From Pseudomonas sp. RIT623 (GTDB lineage: Bacteria; Pseudomonadota; Gammaproteobacteria; Pseudomonadales; Pseudomonadaceae), in assembly GCF_004519305.1 (NCBI RefSeq), contig NZ_SOZA01000005.1, positions 1 to 64,000 on the forward strand: 64,000 nucleotides of DNA. Reading direction: 5' to 3'. Under the pieces are notes generated by a model, which was not told where the DNA came from, searched no databases, and saw nothing but the letters and a program-made list of their open reading frames with translations. Made by a program: the position numbers and the translations under genes. Shown piece by piece: positions 26,725-36,292 of the stretch (position 1 is its first letter; the number at the start of each line of letters is the position of its first letter).

Positions 26725-27534
26725 ATGACCTCCACCACCCTCCCCGACAGCCCTGAGCAAACCCCGCTCACCGCCGCCACGGTCATGCGCTACCACCTGT
26801 GCTGGAAGCATCGCGACCTCGACGGGGTCATGGCGCTGTACCACCCGCACATCCAGTACCACGACTTCTTCCAGAACCGCGTGCTCGGCTTCGACGAGCT
26901 GCGCGACTACGTGCGCGCCTGCCTGCCCCATGAGGCCGGCGAGGACATCGTCCACAGCGATCGTATCCGCATCGATGGCTGTACCGCGTTCATCCAGTAC
27001 CAGGTCACGGTGCAGGGCGGCGACGGGCTGGTGGCGTTCCAGTCCAGCGAAGCGATCACGGTCAGGGACAACCTGATCTGGCGGGTCAACGAATACGCCA
27101 CCCTGGTTCGCCAGAACGACATCGGCCGGATCAGCGACGGCCCACGCCCGGCCACCAGCCGCCTCGGCTTGTCACCACGGCAGTTGTCGAGCATGGCCCA
27201 GGACCTGGAGCATTACTTCCAGCGCCAGCGTCCCTACCTCGACCCGGAACTGGACCTGCAGCAGGTGGCCAACGCCAGCGGCTACAGCCGCAACCAGATT
27301 TCCTACCTGCTCAACCAGGTGCTCGGGCAAAGCTTCTACCGCTATGTCAACCAGGCGCGCCTGCAACACCTGATGGCGAGCCTCGACGACGTCAGCGTCG
27401 AGACGCCGATCGACGACCTGGCGTTCAACGCCGGCTTCAACTCGCTCTCGGCGTTCTACAAGTGCTTCCGCGAGCACACCGGCCTTACCCCCAAGGCCTA
27501 TCTCAAACAAATTTCCCTGCGTGCACGCACGTAA
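26725..27534 (+). CDS. AraC-family regulator with N-terminal SnoaL-like domain
   Basis: This 269-residue protein has an N-terminal NTF2/SnoaL-like fold at about residues 15-130 (VMRYHLCWKHRDLDGVMALY, then HPHIQYHDFF, GFDELRDYVRA, DRIRIDGCTAFIQYQ). A C-terminal AraC double helix-turn-helix follows at about 165-265 (LDLQQVANASGYSRNQISYL and IDDLAFNAGFNSLSAFYKCF, ending RKHTGLTP-like EHTGLTPKAYLK). The front domain would be the ligand sensor instead of the usual cupin. The start is uncertain because the frame is open 30 codons further up. Its location just before an amine-oxidase gene on the same strand suggests it controls that gene set. Confidence 0.85.
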   Translation: MTSTTLPDSPEQTPLTAATVMRYHLCWKHRDLDGVMALYHPHIQYHDFFQNRVLGFDELRDYVRACLPHEAGEDIVHSDRIRIDGCTAFIQYQVTVQGGDGLVAFQSSEAITVRDNLIWRVNEYATLVRQNDIGRISDGPRPATSRLGLSPRQLSSMAQDLEHYFQRQRPYLDPELDLQQVANASGYSRNQISYLLNQVLGQSFYRYVNQARLQHLMASLDDVSVETPIDDLAFNAGFNSLSAFYKCFREHTGLTPKAYLKQISLRART

Positions 27535-27598
27535 GACAGGCGCGGACCGACACCACTAGCATCGCCCACAGACCTAGACGGATGTGGAGCAAAACCCA

Positions 27599-29005
27599 AT
27601 GCAACCCCCGCGCACGATCAGCCTGTGGATGGACCAGCTCAACGAGCCGCTGTGCGCGCGCCCGTCCCTGCGCCAGGACCTGGACGCCGATGTGTGCATC
27701 ATCGGCGCCGGCTACACCGGCCTGTGGACCGCCTATTACCTCAAGCGCCAGGCGCCCCAGCTGAACATCGCGGTGATCGAGGCCAACATTGCCGGTTTCG
27801 GCGCCTCCGGGCGCAACGGCGGCTGGCTGATGGGCAACCTGCTCGGCGAGGACCGCCTGCTCGCCACCCTCTCGCCACAGCAACGGCGTGAAAGCATCGA
27901 CCTGCTGCACGCCATCCCCGACGAAGTCCATGAGGTGCTGCTGCGTGAAGGCATCGCCTGCGATTACCGCAAGGGCGGCGTGCTGTATTGCGCCGCGCGC
28001 TACCCGGAACAGGAGCGCAGCCTACGCGCCTGGCTCGATGACCTCTATCGACTGGGCATGACCGAGGACGACTATCGCTGGCTGCGTCCCGAACAGCTAG
28101 AGACCCAGCTGAAGATCAGCACGCCCTATGGCGCCATCTTCAATCCGCATGTCGCCACGGTCCAGCCGGCCAAACTGGTACGCGGCCTGGCGCGAACGGT
28201 CGAGGCCATGGGCGTGCCGATCTACGAAAACACCCCGGCCATCGACTGGCAGGCCGGCGAAGTGCGCACCCCACTGGCACGCATCCGCAGCCACTGGGTG
28301 GTGCCCGCCGTCGAAGGCTATGCCGCCAGCCTGCCGCCACTTGGGCGGCACCAGTTACCGGTGCAGAGCCTGCTGGTGGCCACCGAACCCCTGCCGGAAT
28401 CGACCTGGGAACAGATCGGCCTGAGCCAGGGCCAGGCCTTCAGCGAAAGCAGCCGCCAGGTCACCTACGGCCAGCGCAGCGCCGACAATCGCCTGGTGTT
28501 CGGCGCACGCGGTGGCTATCGCTTTGGCGGTCGCTTGCGCGAGGACTTCACCCTCACCGGCAACGAAGTCGAACTGCGCCGCTACCTGTTCGGCGAGCTG
28601 TTCCCGCAGCTCAAGCACGTGCGCATCACCCACTCGTGGGGTGGCAACCTGGGCATGGCCCGGCGCTTTCGCCCGCACATGCTGTGCGATCGCCAGCGCG
28701 GCATCGCCCTGTCCGGCGGCTACGGCGGGGAAGGTGTCGGCGCCAGCAACCTGGGGGGACGCACCTTGGCGGCGTTGATTCTCGACCAGCACAACGTCCT
28801 GACCGCCCAGCCCTGGGTACACGACAACCGCCCGCTGTCGAGCCTGGCCAGCTGGCCGCCCGAACCCTGCCGCTGGGTGGGTTACAACGCGATCATCCAG
28901 AGTTTCGTCCACGAGGACCGGACCCTCGCCAACCCGGCCAGCGCCCGCTGGCGGCGGCGCCTGGCCAGCGGCTTGGCCGATTTCATGGAAAGCTTCATGC
29001 ACTGA
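27599..29005 (+). CDS. FAD-dependent amine oxidoreductase (DAO family, PuuB-like)
   Basis: This 468-residue flavoprotein of the D-amino-acid oxidase superfamily has the dinucleotide-binding fold DADVCIIGAGYTGLWTAYYL at about residue 27, the IEANIAGFGASGRNGGW motif common to gamma-glutamylputrescine oxidases and related enzymes, and a C-terminal FAD contact GYGGEGVGASNLGG. It likely oxidises an amine or polyamine-derived substrate to an aldehyde with H2O2 or electron transfer. GGAG lies 9 nt before the ATG; a GTG five codons upstream is the alternative start. It is followed by a cupin gene and a PotF-like SBP, supporting polyamine catabolism. Exact substrate not determined. Confidence 0.87.
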   Translation: MQPPRTISLWMDQLNEPLCARPSLRQDLDADVCIIGAGYTGLWTAYYLKRQAPQLNIAVIEANIAGFGASGRNGGWLMGNLLGEDRLLATLSPQQRRESIDLLHAIPDEVHEVLLREGIACDYRKGGVLYCAARYPEQERSLRAWLDDLYRLGMTEDDYRWLRPEQLETQLKISTPYGAIFNPHVATVQPAKLVRGLARTVEAMGVPIYENTPAIDWQAGEVRTPLARIRSHWVVPAVEGYAASLPPLGRHQLPVQSLLVATEPLPESTWEQIGLSQGQAFSESSRQVTYGQRSADNRLVFGARGGYRFGGRLREDFTLTGNEVELRRYLFGELFPQLKHVRITHSWGGNLGMARRFRPHMLCDRQRGIALSGGYGGEGVGASNLGGRTLAALILDQHNVLTAQPWVHDNRPLSSLASWPPEPCRWVGYNAIIQSFVHEDRTLANPASARWRRRLASGLADFMESFMH

Positions 29006-29038
29006 CTTCCCTTCATCACCACACAGGATCCACCGGCC

Positions 29039-29380
29039 ATGAGCATCACCCAGTTCAAGCGCACCGACAGCGCCATCCTGGACAGTTCCACCCCGGTCGC
29101 CGTGCCGCTCGGCGCACCGGTCGCGGTCACCTCGGTCACCTGCGTCGAACGCGGTGACGGCGTCGAAACCGGCATCTGGGAGTGCACCCCCGGGCGCTGG
29201 CGGCGACAGATCGTGCAACAGGAATTCTGCCATTTCATCAAGGGCCGCTGCACTTTCACCCCCGATGGCGGCGAGCCGCTGACCATAGAAGCCGGAGATG
29301 CCCTGATGCTACCGGCCAACAGCCTCGGCACCTGGGACATCCAGGAGACGGTGCGCAAGACCTACGTCCTGATTTTCTGA
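29039..29380 (+). CDS. Cupin-domain protein (EutQ/DUF861-like)
   Basis: This 113-residue single cupin belongs to the Cupin_3 type. The sequence GIWECTPGRWRR...EFCHFIKGRCTFTPDGGEP shows the beta-barrel with WECTPG and the GRCTF turn; the family usually lacks a full metal-binding His set. Such proteins often accompany amine oxidoreductase genes. It lies 33 nt after the oxidase gene and is probably co-transcribed. Function unknown; a small-molecule binding or detoxification role is likely. Confidence 0.82.
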   Translation: MSITQFKRTDSAILDSSTPVAVPLGAPVAVTSVTCVERGDGVETGIWECTPGRWRRQIVQQEFCHFIKGRCTFTPDGGEPLTIEAGDALMLPANSLGTWDIQETVRKTYVLIF

Positions 29381-29432
29381 TCCGCTGATCGCCTGCCTTC
29401 GATAACAACAGACAAAGCAAGGTAACCCCGAC

Positions 29433-30512
29433 ATGCGCACCTACCTTCTCGCCCCCTTGATGCTGGCCGCAAGCGTTGCCAGCGCCGCCGACTCGGTGAA
29501 GATCTACAACTGGTCGAGCTATATCGCCCCCAACACCCTCAAACAGTTCCAGCAAGCCACGGGCATCGTGCCCACCTACGATGTGTTCGACAGCAACGAA
29601 ACCCTCGACGGCAAGCTGATGACTGGCAACTCTGGCTATGACGTGGTGTTTCCGTCCAACCACTTCATGGCCCGGCAGATCCAGGGCAAGGCCCTGAAGA
29701 AACTCGACAAGTCGCAGTTGCCGAACTGGAAGCACCTCAACCCGGTGCTGCTCAAGGCGCTGGAGGTCAACGACCCGGGCAACCAGTATGGTTTCCCCTA
29801 CCTGTGGGGCAGCACCGGCATTGGCTACAACATCGACAAGGTCAAGGCGGTGCTCGGCGACCATGCGCCCATCGACTCATGGGACCTGTTCTTCAAGCCC
29901 GAGTACCTGTCCAAGCTCAAGGGCTGTGGCGTGGCGGTGCTCGACAATGGCCCCGAACTGCTACCGATCGCCCTGCACTACCTGGGCCTGCCGCACCACA
30001 GCCAGGCCCCGGCGGACTACGACAAGGCCAAAGAGTTGCTGATGAAGGTGCGCCCGTACATCAGCTACTTCCACTCCTCGAAGTACACCGGCGACCTGGC
30101 CAATGGCGATGTGTGCCTGGTGGTGGGCTTCTCGGGCGATGTGCTGCAGGCGAAGAACCGTGCCGAAGAGGCGAACAATGGCGTGAAGGTGGGTTATTCG
30201 ATCCCCAGGGAAGGCGCGCCGATGTGGTTCGACATGGTCGCCATGCCAGCCGATGCGCCCAACGAGAAGGCCGGCTATGCCTACATGAACTATCTGCTGC
30301 AGCCCGAGGTGATGGCGCAGATCAGCAACTTCGTGCAGTACGCCAACGGCAACCAGCAGGCCGATGCGCTGGTGGACCCGGCGCTGAAGGGCAACACGAT
30401 GATCTATCCGAGCGCGGATGTGATGGACAAGCTATATGCGCTGGAGGCGATGCCGGCGAAGATCGACCGCATTCGCACACGCATCTGGACCAGTATCAAG
30501 GCCGGGAATTGA
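29433..30512 (+). CDS. Polyamine-type periplasmic substrate-binding protein (PotF/SpuD-like)
   Basis: This SBP of the PotD/PotF family has 359 residues and a signal peptide at about 1-18 (LMLAASVASA|AD). The mature start SVKIYNWSSYIAPNTLKQF, with YDVVFPSNHFMARQI and YGFPYLWGSTGIGYN, is characteristic of putrescine/spermidine binding proteins. No permease or ATPase lies nearby, so it must use a transporter encoded elsewhere or act as an amine sensor. It follows the cupin gene by 52 nt. Ligand is inferred from the family. Confidence 0.88.
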   Translation: MRTYLLAPLMLAASVASAADSVKIYNWSSYIAPNTLKQFQQATGIVPTYDVFDSNETLDGKLMTGNSGYDVVFPSNHFMARQIQGKALKKLDKSQLPNWKHLNPVLLKALEVNDPGNQYGFPYLWGSTGIGYNIDKVKAVLGDHAPIDSWDLFFKPEYLSKLKGCGVAVLDNGPELLPIALHYLGLPHHSQAPADYDKAKELLMKVRPYISYFHSSKYTGDLANGDVCLVVGFSGDVLQAKNRAEEANNGVKVGYSIPREGAPMWFDMVAMPADAPNEKAGYAYMNYLLQPEVMAQISNFVQYANGNQQADALVDPALKGNTMIYPSADVMDKLYALEAMPAKIDRIRTRIWTSIKAGN

Positions 30513-30531
30513 TTGCAGGCATTACGCGGCC

Positions 30532-30650
30532 CCTGTAGGAGCGGCCTTGTGCCGCGAAAGGGCCGCGTAGCGGCCCCAGGGTTCAGTGTTAGAGAAAGAT
30601 TCTGGGGCCGCTTTGCGGCCCTTTCGCGACACGAGGCCGCTCCGACAGGG
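30532..30650. repeat. Inverted REP pair (REPIN-like)
   Basis: A forward REP (ctgtaggagcggccttgtgc...gcggcccc) and a reverse REP (ggggccgctttgcggccctt...gaggccgctccgacag) are separated by about 24 nt. They lie between the convergent SBP gene and prfC and can form a long stem. Confidence 0.87.
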
Positions 30651-30670
30651 TCGAGTGCAGGCCTGCTGGA

Positions 30671-32254
<1,584 letters not shown>

Positions 32255-32735
32255 GGGAAATCGCCTGACTGGGGATTCAAAAAGGGGCGATATCATACCT
32301 GAAGTCGGGGCGCGGGCCAAAACCGAAGATACGAAAGGCGGCCCGAACATGGCATTCGAGGAATCACGACAGCCACGCATACATCGCCTAGCCCAGGGCC
32401 ATCCAACGTCGCGTCGGCAAACGCCTCGATAGCAGGTACTTCAACGCCTCCACGTAATATCCGCGCTTTTTTTTCGCGTGAAAATTCCTAGAACCCAGTG
32501 ATTAACACTGGCCAAATGCCGCCCCAGATGGGAACCTTTACGCCCACGGAGACGTCCACTCCCCTGCAAGCCGCTTCGCTTCAGGGCTGGTTTCACCTGC
32601 TTCACGAGCCCGACGGGGTTCGGCTCATGGCCTGATGCCACGCATCGGCTGCTACTCGCGAGCACACCACCCGCCGCCAGGAATGGCCGGCCGCACGGGG
32701 GTGTGATCGCCGACTATAAAAAAAGGAGTCCGCCT
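32255..32735. other. Divergent intergenic region between prfC and the osmoprotectant operon
   Basis: The 481-bp gap has no convincing gene. A T-rich run (ctttttttttcgcg) lies around 32466-32479, and an A-rich run with AAGGAG is just ahead of the GTG start at 32736. The promoters of both flanking genes should be here, but no regulator site could be identified with confidence. Confidence 0.4.
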
Positions 32736-33449
32736 GTGGCTGCACGCTACGGAAAAGGGCTGTTGGGATGGGCCGCCGTGCTCGTCATCCTGGCCCTGCT
32801 GGTCCACTGGATCGGCATCGACACGATCGCCCGCTACCGCGACGATCTTGGGTTCTACCTGCAAGCGCACCTGGTCCTGGTGCTGGCTTCGATGGCGGCG
32901 GCGCTGGCCGTGGGCATCCCCGCCGGCATTGCCTTGAGTCGACCGCACCGGGTCGACAAAGCCGAACGCTTCATGCAGTTTTTCAACGTAGGCAACACCA
33001 TCCCTCCCCTGGCCGTCCTGGCCATCGCCCTGAGTATCCTGGGCATCGGCGCAGGTCCTGCGATCTTCGCGCTGTTCCTCGCCTCCCTGCTGCCCATCGT
33101 GCGCAACACCTACGAAGGCCTGAAGAACGTCCCCGCCTCGCTCAAGGAAGCAGCCACCGGTATCGGCATGACCCCGCGCCAGCAGCTGTGGCAAGTGGAA
33201 CTGCCCAATGCCGTGCCGATCATCGTCGGCGGCGTGCGCGTGGCCCTGGCGCTGAACGTCGGCACCGCGCCCCTGGCGTTCCTGATCGGCGCCAACAGCC
33301 TGGGCAGCCTGATCTTCCCCGGCATCGCCCTGAACAACCAGCCGCAACTGCTGCTCGGCGCCGCGTGTACAGCGCTGCTTGCCCTGGTGCTGGATGCCCT
33401 GGTGAGTTTCTCCAGCAAACGCTGGCTGGAACGCGGCCTGGCCGGATAA
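32736..33449 (+). CDS. Osmoprotectant ABC transporter permease (OpuC-type, first)
   Basis: This 237-residue permease of the glycine betaine/carnitine/choline family (OpuCB/OpuCD type) has about five to six helices. The EAA loop is LKEAATGIGMTPRQQLWQVE, and NVGTAPLAFLIGANSLG is a family signature. The start is a GTG at 32736, 7 nt after AAGGAG; a GTG 11 codons earlier lacks such a site. It is the first of four genes (permease, SBP, permease, ATPase) with gaps or overlaps of 4-13 nt. The locus likely imports choline or betaine under osmotic stress. Confidence 0.9.
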   Translation: MAARYGKGLLGWAAVLVILALLVHWIGIDTIARYRDDLGFYLQAHLVLVLASMAAALAVGIPAGIALSRPHRVDKAERFMQFFNVGNTIPPLAVLAIALSILGIGAGPAIFALFLASLLPIVRNTYEGLKNVPASLKEAATGIGMTPRQQLWQVELPNAVPIIVGGVRVALALNVGTAPLAFLIGANSLGSLIFPGIALNNQPQLLLGAACTALLALVLDALVSFSSKRWLERGLAG

Positions 33450-33462
33450 CAAGAGGGAACCC

Positions 33463-34374
33463 ATGAAAAGAATCATCGCCTTGCTGCTGGGCGCGGCCCT
33501 GCTATACGCAGGATTTGCCCAGGCAGCGGAAAAACCGCTGGTGCGCATCGGCGCGCGGGTGTTCACCGAACAGACCGTGCTCGCCGAAATCACCGCCCAG
33601 TACCTGCGCGCCAACGGCTTCGACGTGCGCGTGACCAGCGGCCTTGGTAGCAACATCGCGCGCCAGGCCCAGGAAACCGGCCAGCTCGACCTGATGTGGG
33701 AATACACCGGCGTCTCGCTGGTGTCGTACAACCATATCGACGAGCGCATGCCCGACGCCGCAGCCACCTATGCCAGGGTCAAGGCCCTGGATGCGCAGAA
33801 GGGCCTCGTCTGGCTGGCTCCGTCGCGCTTCAGCAACACCTATGCCCTGGGCCTGCCGAAAGCGGTCGCCGCCGCCTACCCGCAGATCAACTCGATCAGC
33901 GACCTCAACCAGGTGCTGCGTGACGAACGCCAGCGCACCCACCTGGTCGCGCTGGACACCGAGTTCGCCAACCGCCCCGATGGCCTGGTCGGCCTGCGCG
34001 AGCTGTACGGCCTGCCGCTGGACCGGCGCAACATCCGCCAGATGGACGGTGGCCTGGTGTACACCGCCATGCGCAACAACCAGGTGTTCGCCGGGCTGGT
34101 GTACACCACCGACGGCCGCCTGAACGCCTTCGACCTCAAGCTGCTGAAAGACGACAAGCACTACTTCCCCGACTACACCGCCGCCCCGGTCGTGCGCAAA
34201 GCCGTGCTCGACGCCCACCCGCAACTGGCAGGGCTGCTCAAGCCGTTGGCCGAGCGACTGGACGACCAGACCATGCGCCAGCTCAACGCCAAGGTCGATG
34301 TCGAGCACCAGAGCCCAAGCCGTGTAGCCGCCGCCTTCTTGCGCGAGCACTCACTCAGCGAGGTGCAGCCATGA
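33463..34374 (+). CDS. Osmoprotectant ABC transporter substrate-binding protein (OpuC-type)
   Basis: This periplasmic SBP (303 residues) has a signal peptide at about 1-22 (LLLGAALLYAGFAQA). The mature region VRIGARVFTEQTVLAEITAQ and DLMWEYTGVSLVSY match the OpuAC/ProX-like family for quaternary amines. In that family an aromatic box binds the trimethylammonium head, and Trp and Tyr occur in the DLMWEYTG segment. The stop overlaps the next permease ATG by 4 nt. Ligand (glycine betaine, choline or carnitine) not determined. Confidence 0.9.
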   Translation: MKRIIALLLGAALLYAGFAQAAEKPLVRIGARVFTEQTVLAEITAQYLRANGFDVRVTSGLGSNIARQAQETGQLDLMWEYTGVSLVSYNHIDERMPDAAATYARVKALDAQKGLVWLAPSRFSNTYALGLPKAVAAAYPQINSISDLNQVLRDERQRTHLVALDTEFANRPDGLVGLRELYGLPLDRRNIRQMDGGLVYTAMRNNQVFAGLVYTTDGRLNAFDLKLLKDDKHYFPDYTAAPVVRKAVLDAHPQLAGLLKPLAERLDDQTMRQLNAKVDVEHQSPSRVAAAFLREHSLSEVQP

Positions 34375-35024
34375 ACCTGCTCGATACCTTCGCCCACCTC
34401 GACTGGGTCCAGGTCCTGCAATTGACCGGCCAGCACATCACCCTGGTCGGCATCGCCGTGGGCCTGGCCATCGTCGTCGGCGTGCCGCTGGGCATCCTGA
34501 TGACCCGCTTCCCAGTCTTTGCCGGCCCGCTGCAGGCCAGCGCCACGGTGCTGCTGACCATCCCCTCCATCGCCCTGTTCGGCCTGCTGCTGCCGTTCTA
34601 CTCCAAGTTCGGCCAAGGCCTCGGCCCGCTACCGGCGATCACCGCGGTGTTCCTTTACTCACTGCTGCCGATCCTGCGCAACACCTACCTGGCCCTGACC
34701 AACGTCGAACCCGGTATCCGCGAAGCCGCCCGCGGCATCGGCATGACCTTCGGCCAGCGCCTGCGCATGGTCGAGCTGCCCATCGCGGTGCCGGTGATCC
34801 TCGCCGGGGTGCGCACCGCCGTGGTGATGAACATCGGCGTGATGACCATCGCCGCCACCATCGGTGCCGGTGGCCTGGGCGTGCTCATCCTCACCGCCAT
34901 CAGCCGCAGCGACATGTCGATGTTGCTGGTCGGCGCGGTGCTGGTCAGCCTGCTGGCGATCATCGCCGACCTGCTCCTGCAAACCCTGCAACGTGCCCTG
35001 ACTCCGGAAGGACTGCGCTCATGA
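34371..35024 (+). CDS. Osmoprotectant ABC transporter permease (OpuC-type, second)
   Basis: This 217-residue inner-membrane permease is the heterodimer partner of the first one. The EAA loop IREAARGIGMTFGQRLRMVE and the segment NIGVMTIAATIGAGGLG are family signatures. It overlaps the SBP gene and the ATPase gene by 4 nt each (ATGA), indicating tight translational coupling. Confidence 0.9.
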   Translation: MNLLDTFAHLDWVQVLQLTGQHITLVGIAVGLAIVVGVPLGILMTRFPVFAGPLQASATVLLTIPSIALFGLLLPFYSKFGQGLGPLPAITAVFLYSLLPILRNTYLALTNVEPGIREAARGIGMTFGQRLRMVELPIAVPVILAGVRTAVVMNIGVMTIAATIGAGGLGVLILTAISRSDMSMLLVGAVLVSLLAIIADLLLQTLQRALTPEGLRS

Positions 35025-36178
35025 TCGAATTGAAGAACCTCAGCAAGACCTTCAACGTCAACGGCAAGGACGTCAAAGCCGTCGACTCGGTAAGCCTCAC
35101 CGTCAACGAAGGTGAGATCTGCGTGTTCCTCGGCCCCTCCGGCTGCGGCAAGAGCACCACGCTGAAGATGATCAACCGCCTGATCACCCCGACCTCAGGG
35201 CAAGTGTTCATCAATGGCGAGGACACCACCGGCCTCGACGAGGTGACCCTGCGCCGGCACATCGGCTATGTGATCCAGCAGATCGGCCTGTTCCCCAACA
35301 TGACCATCGAGGAGAACATCACCGTGGTGCCGCGCCTGCTCGGCTGGGACAAGCAGAAATGCCACGAGCGTGCCCGCGAGCTGATGCACATGATCAAGCT
35401 CGAGCCCAAGCAGTACCTGCAGCGCTACCCGCGCGAACTGTCCGGTGGCCAGCAGCAACGCATCGGCGTGATCCGCGCCCTGGCCGCCGAGGCCCCGGTG
35501 CTGCTGATGGACGAGCCGTTCGGCGCGGTCGACCCGATCAACCGCGAGATGATCCAGAACGAGTTCTTCGAGATGCAGCGGGCGCTGAACAAGACGGTGA
35601 TCATGGTCAGCCATGACATCGACGAGGCCATCAAGCTGGGCGACAAGATCGCCATCTTCCGCGCCGGCAAGCTGTTGCAGCTGGATCACCCGGACACCCT
35701 GCTGGCACACCCGGTGGACGAGTTCGTAAGCAACTTCGTCGGCCAGGACAGCACCCTGAAACGCCTGCTGCTGGTGCGCGCCGAGGATGCGGCGGACAAC
35801 GCGCCGTCGCTGAGCCCGGAAACACCGGTGGGCGACGCGCTGGAGCTGCTGGACGAGCATGACCGCCGTTATGTGGTGGTGACCGATGCGCAGAATCGCG
35901 CGCTGGGCTATGTGCGCCGGCGCGACATGCACCGCCAGCAGGGCACGTGCGGGGATTTCCTGCGATCGTTCAATGCCACGGCGGCGCACGATGAGCACCT
36001 GCGCATCCTGCTGTCGCGCATGTACGAGTTCAATCGGGCGTGGTTGCCGGTGCTGGATGCCGAACAGGTGTTCCTGGGCGAGGTGACGCAGGAGTCGATT
36101 GCGGCTTACCTGAGTTCGGGCAGATCACGGGGGGCCAAGACCAGTATTGTGTCGCCGGCCGAGGCAGTGATCTCCTGA
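35021..36178 (+). CDS. Osmoprotectant ABC transporter ATP-binding protein with CBS domains (OpuCA-like)
   Basis: This 385-residue ATPase has Walker A GPSGCGKS, signature LSGGQQQRIGVIRA, Walker B VLLMDEPFGAVD and the H-loop MVSHDIDEA in the first 230 residues. A C-terminal regulatory region at about 255-370 carries two CBS-like motifs (VGDALELLDEHDRRYVVVTD; AHDEHLRILLSRMYEFNRAW). In OpuA-type transporters, CBS domains sense ionic strength and gate transport. The gene ends the operon; inverted REPs follow. Confidence 0.92.
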   Translation: MIELKNLSKTFNVNGKDVKAVDSVSLTVNEGEICVFLGPSGCGKSTTLKMINRLITPTSGQVFINGEDTTGLDEVTLRRHIGYVIQQIGLFPNMTIEENITVVPRLLGWDKQKCHERARELMHMIKLEPKQYLQRYPRELSGGQQQRIGVIRALAAEAPVLLMDEPFGAVDPINREMIQNEFFEMQRALNKTVIMVSHDIDEAIKLGDKIAIFRAGKLLQLDHPDTLLAHPVDEFVSNFVGQDSTLKRLLLVRAEDAADNAPSLSPETPVGDALELLDEHDRRYVVVTDAQNRALGYVRRRDMHRQQGTCGDFLRSFNATAAHDEHLRILLSRMYEFNRAWLPVLDAEQVFLGEVTQESIAAYLSSGRSRGAKTSIVSPAEAVIS

Positions 36179-36186
36179 TAGAAAGC

Positions 36187-36290
36187 CGGGGCCGCTGTGC
36201 GGCCCATCGCGACACAAGGCCGCTCCTACAGAGGAATGCGATCTCCTGTAGGAGCGGCCTTGTGCCGCGAAAGGACCGCAAAGCGGTCCC
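36187..36290. repeat. Inverted REP pair between the convergent opu operon and fecA
   Basis: A reverse unit (ggggccgctgtgcggccc...aaggccgctcctaca) and a forward unit (tgtaggagcggccttgtgcc...ggtccc) are arranged tail to tail with about 16 nt between. The end of the pair adjoins the fecA stop codon. Confidence 0.87.
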
Positions 36291-36292
36291 AT

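Noticed and set aside
32350..32433. 27-codon frame in the prfC-opu gap
   Set aside because: Polar Arg/Gln-rich sequence without a Shine-Dalgarno site; probably chance.
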